Source of the DNA: CAILUG01 sp903844415
Lineage (GTDB): Bacteria; Pseudomonadota; Gammaproteobacteria; Pseudomonadales; Pseudohongiellaceae
Length of the DNA stretch: 64,000 nt
Assembly (NCBI GenBank): GCA_947477655.1
Contig: CANJTS010000009.1
Span: forward strand, 70,829-134,828
Direction: 5' to 3'
This document shows positions 18,306 to 27,183 of the stretch, in pieces; position 1 is the first letter of the stretch; each line of letters opens with the position of its first letter. A model generated the notes under the pieces. The model worked only from the letters and a program-made list of their open reading frames with translations. It searched no databases and was not told the DNA's origin. The position numbers and the translations under genes are program-made.

Positions 18306-20651
18306 ATGCGTTCATGGATGATCGCATTCAGTCTTGGTGTGATCGTGTGCAGCTTCATTCCAAAGCTGCCAGCCCAATCTATTTGTTATGCGTTAATGGC
18401 AGTAAGTGTGCTGCTGCACCACTGGAGTTATACACGTTTGCCCGCAGCTTTTTCTACCGGCTGTAGCTGGTTGCTTCTATACGCCTCGTTTAGCATGGGT
18501 GAACTGTTGACCCCGACACTTGAAAACCAAGACCTGTGGGTGCAAGGCGTAGTGTGGAGTATGCCGCAGCAAACCGACAGAGCGGTTCGATTTGAGTTTA
18601 TGGTGGAGAAATTGTGTCCATTTGCGACTGCCCAGACCTGTGATTTCGGCAATCTGACTGCCCGCCGCCAAAAAGTTTTGATAAACGTTTATCAAAATAT
18701 CGCTGTGCAACCAGGGCAACGGTGGCAATTGCAACTACGGTTACGTAGACCACATGGATTCGCCAACCCAGGCGGGTTCGATTACGAAGCCTGGCTTATG
18801 CAACAACAAATCCGGGCAACCGGTTATGTGCGTGAACACCCCGATAACCGTTTGTTAGTCAGCAATACAGGTCAACAAAAGTTCAATCGACTGCGCGCAT
18901 CTTTGGCAAATAAACTGGCTAATATTGCCGCAGGAACTTTAACGTATGAGCCGCTAATCCGCGCCCTTACCATAGGTGATGGAAATGGGATTACGGCTGA
19001 CCAGTGGGATTTGTTTACTCGCACTGGCACCACCCATTTGATGGTGATATCAGGGTCTCATGTTAGCCTGATTGCGCTCATTGTGTATCAACTAGCCCGG
19101 TGGTTATTTACACGGTTACCAAGTCTTTTATTACGATTTCCTGCTCCACCACTTGCAGCCGTGGTTGCCTTGAGTGGAGCATTTATCTACACGGGCTTAG
19201 CTGGATTCTCATTACCTGCGCAGAGAGCTATGTTAATGGTTGCGGTGTACCTAATTGGTATCCTCTGCCGCCGCCAAACTGCGGCCATCAACGCACTATC
19301 TCTAGCTTTGGCGTTGATCCTTATGGTGGATCCACTGGCTGCACAAAATGTTGGTTTTTGGTTGTCTTTTTGCGCTGTGGCAATTTTGCTTTTCAGTATT
19401 GCTGACTCAAAAAATGATCTACACCCGCCTAGTTTAACTAGCAAACTAGTGGCTAATTTCTGGGAACTTGTACGTACACAATTGCTGATGTTTAGCGGTC
19501 TGTTGCCCCTCATGTTGATCTATTTCCATCAGATTAGTCTCTCTGCACCTTTTATCAACATGCTCGCCATACCATTTATTAGTTTGCTGGTGGTGCCATT
19601 ATGTTTGTTGTCGGTGACAGTCATGTGGATATGGCCCACCGGCAGTTTGTGGCTAATGTGGTGCATTGATTATTTACTTAAGGTTTATCTGCAAATGTTG
19701 ACATGGGTTAACGAACTAATTGCTGTGGATGTATTGCAACTGCCCACTGTTTCTACATTTGTGATGATTCTTATTTGTATTCTGGTGTTGATTATTCAGT
19801 TTACACGCAGTGCGAGGGTACGATTACCGGCTCTAGTCATGTTGCCTGTAATCTTGTTTTGGCCTCGTACAAGAGGAGATGATGCTAGTGTCCGTTTGAC
19901 TGTTCTTGATGTTGGGCAAGGACTTGCCGTGGTTGTAAGTACTCGTAACCATCATTTGCTGTATGACGCAGGGCCAGCTTTCAGTAGTCGCTTTGATGCA
20001 GGTAGCGATGTGGTGGTCCCCTATTTACAGAGTATGAATATCAGCCGACTCGATAACGTTATCATAAGCCATGCGGATTCAGATCATGCAGGAGGCCTAA
20101 AGGGCATTGTTGAACGATATCCGACAGCACATTATTTCGGTTCCGACACTAATATTTTCCCTGATACCGTTGCAAGTGAACTGTGTAAGGCAGGTCAACA
20201 CTGGAAGTGGGATACAGTGAACTTTGAAATACTTCATCCCGATGCATATAACTACAGTGACAACAATCTTTCCTGCGTTCTGAAAATTAAAATAGGTAAG
20301 TTTTCCATTTTACTGCCAGGCGATATTGAAAAATTGGTAGAGCGAAGCCTAGTCCAAAAAAATGATCTAAAGACAAGCATCCTAATTGCCCCACATCACG
20401 GCAGCAGTACTTCTTCATCCCAATTGTTTATTAACGCACTTCAACCTGATTACGTAGTGTTCTCTAGTGGTTATTTGAATCGTTTCAAACATCCGACTGC
20501 TGTAGTGCAAGCTCGTTATCATGATCAAGGCACCCAGGCTATGATCACTGCAAGTAGCGGAGCTATTACTTTTACTGTCCCGGAACACAGTGATATCACA
20601 GTCAATGAATATCGGCGCAGTAGACGACGTTTCTGGTCAGTAGAACCTTGA
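18306..20651 (+). CDS. comEC: DNA internalization protein ComEC/Rec2
   Basis: 781 residues. Inner-membrane channel that takes single-stranded DNA into the cytoplasm during natural transformation. Order of parts: N-terminal helices and OB-like periplasmic DUF4131 region (to ~190), the Competence membrane domain (~200-500, with GDGNGITADQWDLFTRTGTTHLMVISG), and a C-terminal metallo-beta-lactamase domain with LDVGQGLAVVV and H589-A-D-S-D-H594, the metal site. ATG 18306 gives MRSWMIAFSLG; a TTG twelve bases upstream is also in frame. The link comEC to exbB matches Pseudomonas. Confidence 0.93.
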   Translation: MRSWMIAFSLGVIVCSFIPKLPAQSICYALMAVSVLLHHWSYTRLPAAFSTGCSWLLLYASFSMGELLTPTLENQDLWVQGVVWSMPQQTDRAVRFEFMVEKLCPFATAQTCDFGNLTARRQKVLINVYQNIAVQPGQRWQLQLRLRRPHGFANPGGFDYEAWLMQQQIRATGYVREHPDNRLLVSNTGQQKFNRLRASLANKLANIAAGTLTYEPLIRALTIGDGNGITADQWDLFTRTGTTHLMVISGSHVSLIALIVYQLARWLFTRLPSLLLRFPAPPLAAVVALSGAFIYTGLAGFSLPAQRAMLMVAVYLIGILCRRQTAAINALSLALALILMVDPLAAQNVGFWLSFCAVAILLFSIADSKNDLHPPSLTSKLVANFWELVRTQLLMFSGLLPLMLIYFHQISLSAPFINMLAIPFISLLVVPLCLLSVTVMWIWPTGSLWLMWCIDYLLKVYLQMLTWVNELIAVDVLQLPTVSTFVMILICILVLIIQFTRSARVRLPALVMLPVILFWPRTRGDDASVRLTVLDVGQGLAVVVSTRNHHLLYDAGPAFSSRFDAGSDVVVPYLQSMNISRLDNVIISHADSDHAGGLKGIVERYPTAHYFGSDTNIFPDTVASELCKAGQHWKWDTVNFEILHPDAYNYSDNNLSCVLKIKIGKFSILLPGDIEKLVERSLVQKNDLKTSILIAPHHGSSTSSSQLFINALQPDYVVFSSGYLNRFKHPTAVVQARYHDQGTQAMITASSGAITFTVPEHSDITVNEYRRSRRRFWSVEP

Positions 20652-20724
20652 TACCGGCAGTGAGGGTTAGGATGGCCTAGCCTGAATATGGTAAAGTGCA
20701 GCAACCCTTAACGGAGTGCAGTGT

Positions 20725-21348
20725 GTGTTTGAAATAGTCCGGTCAGGTGGCTGGTTAATGCTGCCCATCATCTTATGTTCCATCATCGCGATAGCAATCA
20801 TTATCGAACGTTTCTGGACGCTGAGTCCTGCACGAATTGCACCCCGCAATGCGTTGGCCGAAGTATGGGGCAAGATCAAGCACAACCAACTTGATGTCAC
20901 CCAATTACGCGAATTGCGCATGTCTTCACCGTTAGGGCAAATTTTGGCAGCAGGTTTGGTTAATGCTAAAGCGGGTCGCACTGTTATGATCGAAAGTATA
21001 GAGTTGGCTGCATCCCATGTAGTACATGATATGGAGCGCTATCTGGGGACTCTCGGTACGATTGCATCAATTTCGCCTTTACTGGGCTTACTAGGAACTG
21101 TGTTTGGCATGATTCAGGTGTTCCAAGAAACAGTTAATGTCGGTAATGGGAATATAAGTGTGTTGGCGGGAGGTATTGCAGTTGCCCTGATCACAACAGC
21201 CGCGGGATTATGTGTTGCCATTCCTGCATTGTTTTTCCACCGTATGTTTCTGCGCAAAGTGGAAGCCCTAGTGGTGGAACTGGAACGCGAGTCCATAAAA
21301 CTAGTGGATGCCTTGCACAGCAATCGTACCGTAGAAGTTCGTAGCTAA
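20725..21348 (+). CDS. exbB: MotA/TolQ/ExbB proton channel protein
   Basis: 207 residues from the GTG at 20725. Inner-membrane stator of a proton-driven ExbB/ExbD complex. Helix 1 at about 10-30; helices 2 and 3 around 115-190, with ASISPLLGLLGTVFGMIQVF as family signature. Start choice: GGAG (20713-20716) is eight bases before GTG 20725, whereas the GTG at 20716 overlaps that same GGAG and cannot use it. In this gene neighbourhood the pair stands between comEC and msbA, as in Pseudomonas; its partner TonB-like protein is not encoded here. Confidence 0.88.
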   Translation: MFEIVRSGGWLMLPIILCSIIAIAIIIERFWTLSPARIAPRNALAEVWGKIKHNQLDVTQLRELRMSSPLGQILAAGLVNAKAGRTVMIESIELAASHVVHDMERYLGTLGTIASISPLLGLLGTVFGMIQVFQETVNVGNGNISVLAGGIAVALITTAAGLCVAIPALFFHRMFLRKVEALVVELERESIKLVDALHSNRTVEVRS

Positions 21349-21370
21349 TGACGCCAGAAATTGCTTCGTC

Positions 21371-21790
21371 ATGAAATTTAAACGCACTCTAAAAGCTGAT
21401 GTCATCATAGATCTCACTTCAATGATTGATGTTGTATTTATTCTGCTGCTATTTTTTATGTTGGCTACCTCATTCAATCGCGATACCAACTTAATAATCA
21501 ACTTGCCGGCTGCCAATGGGCAAAAAGTAAACGAGCCAGCCTTTCAAATCGATATTGAGATTGAACGAACCGGTGCTTATACCGTTAATGGTGTAGCTCA
21601 GGCAAATACGGATGTCCTATCTCTAATGAATGCCATTGCACAATTATCCGCGGGAGACCAGAGTGTTCCAGTCACTATTTCTGCGGATGCCAACACAACT
21701 CATCAAGCTGTAGTAACCGCCCTTGATGCAGTAGCCCGTCTAGGCATCAGCAGCATTAATATTGCCACGATCCAGACCGAGGCTAACTAA
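21371..21790 (+). CDS. exbD: ExbD/TolR biopolymer transport protein
   Basis: 139 residues. Single N-terminal helix (about 15-37) with the proton-carrying Asp in DLTSMIDVVFILLLFFMLAT, then a periplasmic domain ending with ALDAVARLGISSINIATI. This is the usual ExbD/TolR layout. Follows exbB by 22 bases and precedes msbA by two, so it is in the same operon. No strong ribosome site is visible before the ATG. Confidence 0.92.
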   Translation: MKFKRTLKADVIIDLTSMIDVVFILLLFFMLATSFNRDTNLIINLPAANGQKVNEPAFQIDIEIERTGAYTVNGVAQANTDVLSLMNAIAQLSAGDQSVPVTISADANTTHQAVVTALDAVARLGISSINIATIQTEAN

Positions 21791-21792
21791 CT

Positions 21793-23565
21793 ATGGCTGC
21801 GCCCATTGGTAAAATTCTTGCTGGATTTATTATCTATAAACGCCTTTTAACGTACTTGCGACCCCTGTTGTGGGCATTTCTACTCAGTATTTTTGGTTTT
21901 ATTCTATTTGGTGCTGCCACTGCTTGGTTTTCTGATCTTGTGCGGCAACTCATTGACAGCATACAGCTTGGTAACTCTATTAGTTCGGCGGAAAGATTAC
22001 GTATTCCATTAACTTTAATGGCAATTGTGTTGGTACGGGCAGCTGGCGGATTTCTCGGCACCTACTTTATGTCTATGCTGGCATTTCAGATAGTGCATCG
22101 GATACGTTGCCAAATTATGGAATGTTTTCTGCGTTTGCCGTTGGCATTTCATGATCGCCAAACATCAGGGCATTTACTTTCAACCGTTACCTTCAATGTT
22201 TCTCAAGTAAGTGCTGCAGTCAGTGATGCATTAACTGTCATGTTGCGTGAAGGTATTACAGTAATCGCCATTGTGCTTTATCTGCTGTATCTCAATTGGA
22301 AGCTAACTCTTATCTTTATCTCAGTTACGCCATTAATAAGTGCAGTGGTAATTTTTGCTTCTATGCGTTTTCGTAAATACAGCCACCGTATTCAGAATTC
22401 GATGGGTGATGTCACCCAAATTCTGAACGAAACACTCAAGGGTCTGAAAGTGATACGTACTTTTGGCGCCGAACAACAATTGGCTAAACATTTTGCCGCA
22501 GCCAGTGCTCGTAATACCCAACAAAATATAAAGTTGGCAATCACTGCTGCAATCAGTGCTCCTATTGTTCAATCGCTGGTTGCTGCATCTTTGTCTTTGC
22601 TTATTTGGTTTGCTATGGCACCACAGGCACTAGCTGCAATCACGCCTGGTCAATTTGTGGCCTTTATAATTGCTGCTGGAAATCTATTAAAACCAGTACG
22701 ACAAACATCTAAAGTGAATGTGGACATTCAAAAGGGACTTGCTGCAGCCAGTAGTATTTTTGATTTACTTGATACTCCTGTAGAAGTAGAAAAAGGGTCA
22801 TACACCTGCCCTCGGGTAACAGGCAAAGTAGAATTCCGTGATATTGAATTTACTTATCATGCTGCTGCTGAAATGGTGATAAACAAGCTCAGTTTTGTTT
22901 GTGAGCCGGGTACTAATGTTGCGATAGTTGGTAAATCTGGTAGTGGCAAAACCACTCTAGTTAATCTTATTCCACGTTTTTATGAACTGACCAGTGGGCA
23001 TATTCTGCTTGATGATGTTCCACATACAGACTATACCCTACGTAATTTGCGTCAACAGATCGCACTCGTCAGCCAGCAGGTTGTGCTCTTTAATGGCACA
23101 ATTTATGAAAATATTGCTTATGGTGAATTAGCTAACGCCAGCGAAACAGAAATCATACAAGCACTCACCACAGCCAACGCCATGGAATTTATTGAAGAAT
23201 TACCGCTGGGTTTGCATACCCTTGTGGGCGACGATGGATTACTGCTTTCTGGAGGCCAACGGCAACGTCTAGCAATTGCCCGTGCCTTGCTTAAGGATGC
23301 TCCCATTTTAATTTTGGATGAAGCAACTTCTGCACTCGACACTGCCTCAGAACGATATATTCAAACTGCGCTGGACCGTTTGATGGTAGGACGAACCACA
23401 TTGGTAATCGCACATCGCTTATCGACGATCGAAAAAGCAGATGTAATTCTTGTTATGGACAAAGGTAAAATCGTTGAGGTGGGTGCGCATCAGCAATTAC
23501 TTGCCAAAGCTGGAGTTTATGCTCGCCTTTACCAAATGCAGTTTGCCGAAGTGGAAACTGTGTGA
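21793..23565 (+). CDS. msbA: Lipid A export ATP-binding/permease MsbA
   Basis: 590 residues, ABC exporter that flips core-lipid A across the inner membrane. Six helices in 1-320, then the ATPase domain: Walker A GKSGSGKT from about residue 380, signature LLSGGQRQR near 483, Walker B ILILDEATSALD, and the H-loop VIAHRLSTI. Followed by lpxK with a four-base overlap (GTGA), the standard msbA-lpxK pairing, which supports MsbA over other half-transporters. Confidence 0.95.
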   Translation: MAAPIGKILAGFIIYKRLLTYLRPLLWAFLLSIFGFILFGAATAWFSDLVRQLIDSIQLGNSISSAERLRIPLTLMAIVLVRAAGGFLGTYFMSMLAFQIVHRIRCQIMECFLRLPLAFHDRQTSGHLLSTVTFNVSQVSAAVSDALTVMLREGITVIAIVLYLLYLNWKLTLIFISVTPLISAVVIFASMRFRKYSHRIQNSMGDVTQILNETLKGLKVIRTFGAEQQLAKHFAAASARNTQQNIKLAITAAISAPIVQSLVAASLSLLIWFAMAPQALAAITPGQFVAFIIAAGNLLKPVRQTSKVNVDIQKGLAAASSIFDLLDTPVEVEKGSYTCPRVTGKVEFRDIEFTYHAAAEMVINKLSFVCEPGTNVAIVGKSGSGKTTLVNLIPRFYELTSGHILLDDVPHTDYTLRNLRQQIALVSQQVVLFNGTIYENIAYGELANASETEIIQALTTANAMEFIEELPLGLHTLVGDDGLLLSGGQRQRLAIARALLKDAPILILDEATSALDTASERYIQTALDRLMVGRTTLVIAHRLSTIEKADVILVMDKGKIVEVGAHQQLLAKAGVYARLYQMQFAEVETV

Positions 23566-24620
23566 AACAAATATTCCCTAGGGCTTGGTACAGTAAGTCA
23601 CGCTGGGTTTGCCTGTTATATCCATTCAGTTTGTTGTACTTCTGTATTGCCCAAGTTAGGCGATACCGTTACAAAACTTACCAAAATTCAGTCTTCAAAG
23701 CGGGTGTTCCTGTAATTGTTATTGGCAATATAACAACTGGCGGCACTGGTAAAACGCCACTCACTATTGCACTGACAAACTACCTACTAGCACAGGGTAG
23801 GGTGCCTGCTATTTTAACTCGTGGCTATCAGGGCAAAGGAGCTGATTATCCATTGCATGTCACTCTTACTACCCCTGTAGCAACAAGTGGCGACGAAGCC
23901 TTGTTGTTGGCACTCAATACCCGGGTTCCGGTAGTGGTAGATCCGCAACGTGCTCGTGGTGTGAAGTATCTGCAAAAACATTTTCAACCTGATGTCATTC
24001 TGTGTGATGACGGCTTGCAGCACTATGCATTAGCGAGGGATATGGAAATTGCAGTAGTGGATGGCATGCGCGGTTTTGGTAATTGTTTGTTACTGCCGGC
24101 TGGACCGCTGCGGGAATCGCCTACAAGGTTAACTGAAGTAGATTTTGTGATCGTCAACGGCACTGGTCCTAAAATTGACTTGCCCGCATTAAAACAACCG
24201 ACCGTAGCTATGACCTTGCGACCAACAATGCTGGTTAATCTTGTGACAGGAGAACAATTACAATTACCCTTTCTCCATTTGCCAACTAAAGCGACTATAT
24301 TTGCTGGTAAGATTCATGCTGTGGCAGGCATTGGCAATCCCGAGCGATTTTTTCAAGTTTTGCAAACACTGGGGCTTACTATCATTACCCATGAATTTTC
24401 TGATCATCATCAGTTCATCCACAATGATTTTAATTTTGGTGAAGCGAAGGTCGTTATCATGACAGAAAAAGATGCGGTCAAATGTATGCAGTTTGCTACG
24501 AAGGAGTATTGGTACTTAAAAGTTGAAGCACAGTTACCGAGCAGCTTCCTGCAAGCGGTGCACGATCAACTTACTGTAATATCTTCTGATAGATCCACCT
24601 CAGGATCAGCAACACTGTAA
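23562..24620 (+). CDS. lpxK: Tetraacyldisaccharide 4'-kinase
   Basis: 352 residues, GTG start overlapping msbA. Phosphorylates the 4' position of the lipid A disaccharide precursor at the inner membrane. An N-terminal hydrophobic helix (about 17-33) is followed by the Walker A GNITTGGTGKT at 55-65, DDGLQHYAL (catalytic Asp region), and MTEKDAVKC near the end. Length is near the family norm (~325-350). Part of the lipid A and LPS block with msbA and kdsB. Confidence 0.95.
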   Translation: MKQIFPRAWYSKSRWVCLLYPFSLLYFCIAQVRRYRYKTYQNSVFKAGVPVIVIGNITTGGTGKTPLTIALTNYLLAQGRVPAILTRGYQGKGADYPLHVTLTTPVATSGDEALLLALNTRVPVVVDPQRARGVKYLQKHFQPDVILCDDGLQHYALARDMEIAVVDGMRGFGNCLLLPAGPLRESPTRLTEVDFVIVNGTGPKIDLPALKQPTVAMTLRPTMLVNLVTGEQLQLPFLHLPTKATIFAGKIHAVAGIGNPERFFQVLQTLGLTIITHEFSDHHQFIHNDFNFGEAKVVIMTEKDAVKCMQFATKEYWYLKVEAQLPSSFLQAVHDQLTVISSDRSTSGSATL

Positions 24621-24650
24621 TTCGTATTTATTTAGAACAGGTAACCCGTC

Positions 24651-24848
24651 ATGTTAGACAAGAAATTATTAAGTATTCTGGCTTGTCCTCTGTGCAAGAG
24701 TAATCTGTACTATGACCAACATGCAGCCGAGCTGATTTGTTATGCGGACAGTCTGGCATTTCCGATTAGGGATGGCATTCCCGTCATGCTGGATAATGAA
24801 GCCAGAGAAATTACCACTGAAGAAAAGGCTAAACGGCGAGCGCCATGA
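24651..24848 (+). CDS. ycaR: Trm112-like protein YcaR
   Basis: 65 residues. Small protein of the Trm112/YcaR family with a zinc-type pair CPLC (residues 12-15) and the typical centre ELICYADSLAFPIRDGIPVML. The second Cys pair expected in Trm112 is reduced to one Cys in LICY. It almost always lies between lpxK and kdsB, as here, overlapping kdsB by four bases (ATGA). Molecular role in bacteria is not settled; it may stabilise a partner protein. Confidence 0.88.
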   Translation: MLDKKLLSILACPLCKSNLYYDQHAAELICYADSLAFPIRDGIPVMLDNEAREITTEEKAKRRAP

Positions 24849-25621
24849 AAACCCCTGCCGACCATCCGGAATTTATTGTTGTCATCCCGGCTCGACTTAA
24901 CTCTACACGCCTGCCAGGTAAACCCTTGCTGGATATCGGTGGCAAACCCATGTTGTTGTGGGTAGTGCAAAGAGCATTAGCTAGTCAGGCTACCGCAGTA
25001 TATGTTGCTACCGATGATGAAAGCATACGCAGTGTTTGTGACGCAGCGGGTATCAAAGTTTGCATGACTAATCCCGCTCATCCTTCTGGCACAGACCGCA
25101 TTGCTGAAGTAGCAAGGCAGCTACAATTGCCTGCCGACACCATAGTAGTAAACGTGCAAGGAGATGAGCCACTGATCCCGCCTGCTGTAATTAATCAGGT
25201 TGCCCTTAATTTGGCGCAGCGGGCCTACGCGGGTATTTGTACTTTGTATGCTCCAGTTAAAGATGATGCAGAATTTAACAACCCTAATGCAGTGAAGCTG
25301 GTGACAGATACCAACGGTAAGGTCCTGTATTTTTCCAGAGCACCAATTCCTTACCCTCGAGATGGCTTAACTGTCAGTACCCTGCACCAGGCCAAACGTC
25401 ATATTGGGCTCTATGCTTACAGGGTTGGAGTCTTGCAACAATTTGTGCAGTGGGCTCCTGCAGAGTTAGAACAAGTAGAGAAACTGGAACAATTACGCGC
25501 TATGGCTCATGGCATATCGATTCATGCACAAGAGTGTTGTATGCCCATTCCAGCCGGCGTTGACACTCCAGAAGATCTCGCCGATGTACGTAACTACTTA
25601 CAAAATTCTTATCAATCATGA
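24845..25621 (+). CDS. kdsB: 3-deoxy-manno-octulosonate cytidylyltransferase
   Basis: 258 residues. Activates Kdo as CMP-Kdo for LPS inner core synthesis. Family motifs: VVIPARLNSTRLPGKPLLDIGGKPMLLWV is split here as VIPARLNSTRLPGKPL and GGKPM; also HPSGTDRIAEV, VNVQGDEPLIPP and YFSRAPIPYPRDG, and the closing IPAGVDTPEDL. Length is normal. It overlaps ycaR and the phosphatase gene by four bases each, so the run is tightly coupled. Confidence 0.96.
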   Translation: MKTPADHPEFIVVIPARLNSTRLPGKPLLDIGGKPMLLWVVQRALASQATAVYVATDDESIRSVCDAAGIKVCMTNPAHPSGTDRIAEVARQLQLPADTIVVNVQGDEPLIPPAVINQVALNLAQRAYAGICTLYAPVKDDAEFNNPNAVKLVTDTNGKVLYFSRAPIPYPRDGLTVSTLHQAKRHIGLYAYRVGVLQQFVQWAPAELEQVEKLEQLRAMAHGISIHAQECCMPIPAGVDTPEDLADVRNYLQNSYQS

Positions 25622-26121
25622 GTCATCTTACTAAATCCAAGATAAAAATCTTGATGGTATGTCTGGGTAATATCTGTCGATCGCCTACCGCCGAAGTTGT
25701 GTTACGGACGCAAATAAAAACAGCCGGCTTGGCTGACAGCATTAATGTGGATTCGGCAGGCACAAGTTTTTGGCATCAAGGTCAGGCTCCGGATTCACGT
25801 TCGATTTTGGCTGGCACTACCAGACTTTATGATTTGACTCCCTTGCGCGCCCGCCAAGTTGTGATGGCAGATTTTTCTGAATTTGATCATATCCTGGCTA
25901 TGGACACCCAAAACTTCAATGATCTGCAAGCGTTGTGCCCGTTGGAATATCAGCACAAACTCCAACTTTTGCTCGACTATGGCAACACAGGTTGGAGTGA
26001 AGTGCCCGATCCTTACAATGGTGGCAAGGATGGATTTGAACTGGTTCTCGATTTGATAGAAAGTGCCTGTTCAGATTTACTAACCAGTCTAATCAATGTC
26101 CATAAACTGCAGCGTCTCTAA
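25618..26121 (+). CDS. Low-molecular-weight protein-tyrosine phosphatase
   Basis: 167 residues. The P-loop CLGNICRS places the nucleophile C15 and R21 in the CX5R motif, followed by SPTAE; the general acid D131 is in VPDPYNGG. This is the Wzb/PtpA-type fold that dephosphorylates tyrosine kinases of polysaccharide export. No matching kinase is in the window. The position between kdsB and murB matches ptpA (PA2978) in Pseudomonas. Overlaps kdsB by four bases. Confidence 0.92.
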   Translation: MSHLTKSKIKILMVCLGNICRSPTAEVVLRTQIKTAGLADSINVDSAGTSFWHQGQAPDSRSILAGTTRLYDLTPLRARQVVMADFSEFDHILAMDTQNFNDLQALCPLEYQHKLQLLLDYGNTGWSEVPDPYNGGKDGFELVLDLIESACSDLLTSLINVHKLQRL

Positions 26122-26144
26122 TTCGTACAGCAAGTATTGTATTC

Positions 26145-27158
26145 ATGCACATTAAAGAAAATTTCGATCTCAAAAATTTCAATACCTTCCATGTGTCTGC
26201 ACACGCTCGTTTTTTCTCTGAAATTTTTTCTTTAGAGCAATTACAAGAAGTGCAGGCATGGGCAAGAACCCAAAACTTACCTGTGTTGCTAATAGGTCAG
26301 GGCAGCAACATTTTGCTTAAACAAGATTTTCCTGGGCTAGTGATGGAGCTAAGCATCAAGGGCATTGAGGTAATCGCCACGACTTCTGAGCATATAGACA
26401 TTCGTGTTATGTGTGGCGAAATCTGGCATGAGGTAGTCTGTTGGAGCCTAGATCGGAATTATTACGGTTTGGAAAATCTTTCGCTCATACCCGGAACAGT
26501 AGGCGCTGCTCCCATCCAGAACATAGGAGCCTACGGTGTCGAAATAAAAGATACGCTGCTCGAACTAAGTGCTCTCGAAATATCTACTGGACAATTAGTG
26601 ACCTTCTCTAATTCCCAATGCAAGTTCAGTTACCGTAATTCTATCTTCAAGAACGAATGCCGCGATCAATACATAATCTGCAGTGTTAGCTTGAGGTTAA
26701 GCGTATCTGCGCAATGCAATATCAATTACCCGGCGTTGCGGGAAGCATTCAAGGATATGCCTGCAAGCAGTATCACTCCAGCACTGGTAAGTGCTCAAGT
26801 TTGTAAAATTCGCAGTAGTAAATTACCCGACCACGCTACCTTGGGTAATGCCGGTTCTTTTTTCTGGAATCCACTTGTAGGCCTGCAACAGTTCAACGAG
26901 TTAAGACAGCAGTTCCCTGATATTGTCGGTTATCACGATGGTGATCAGGTAAAACTTGCTGCGGCGTGGTTAATTGAGCAAGCTGGCTGGAAAGGTTATC
27001 GTGAAGGTGATGTTGGTGTTCACACCAACCACGCATTGGTGCTGGTCAATTATGGTAGTGCCAGCGGAGCCGATCTAGTTGCCCTATCAAAAAAAATCCA
27101 GGCTACAGTACTGGTGAAATTTGGGGTTCAGCTGTGGCCAGAAGTACGGATCATCTAA
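26145..27158 (+). CDS. murB: UDP-N-acetylenolpyruvoylglucosamine reductase
   Basis: 337 residues, FAD enzyme that makes UDP-MurNAc in peptidoglycan synthesis. FAD-binding part has LLIGQGSNILL and ENLSLIPGTVGAAPIQNIGAYG; catalytic part has YRNSIFK (Arg) and NAGSFFWNP (Ser proton donor); the C-terminal Glu is in PEVRII. Length and domain order match the type I MurB of gammaproteobacteria. Last gene of the envelope cluster; 25 bases separate it from uvrC. Confidence 0.95.
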   Translation: MHIKENFDLKNFNTFHVSAHARFFSEIFSLEQLQEVQAWARTQNLPVLLIGQGSNILLKQDFPGLVMELSIKGIEVIATTSEHIDIRVMCGEIWHEVVCWSLDRNYYGLENLSLIPGTVGAAPIQNIGAYGVEIKDTLLELSALEISTGQLVTFSNSQCKFSYRNSIFKNECRDQYIICSVSLRLSVSAQCNINYPALREAFKDMPASSITPALVSAQVCKIRSSKLPDHATLGNAGSFFWNPLVGLQQFNELRQQFPDIVGYHDGDQVKLAAAWLIEQAGWKGYREGDVGVHTNHALVLVNYGSASGADLVALSKKIQATVLVKFGVQLWPEVRII

Positions 27159-27183
27159 GGTCAACTGGGCCCACGAGCTGCTT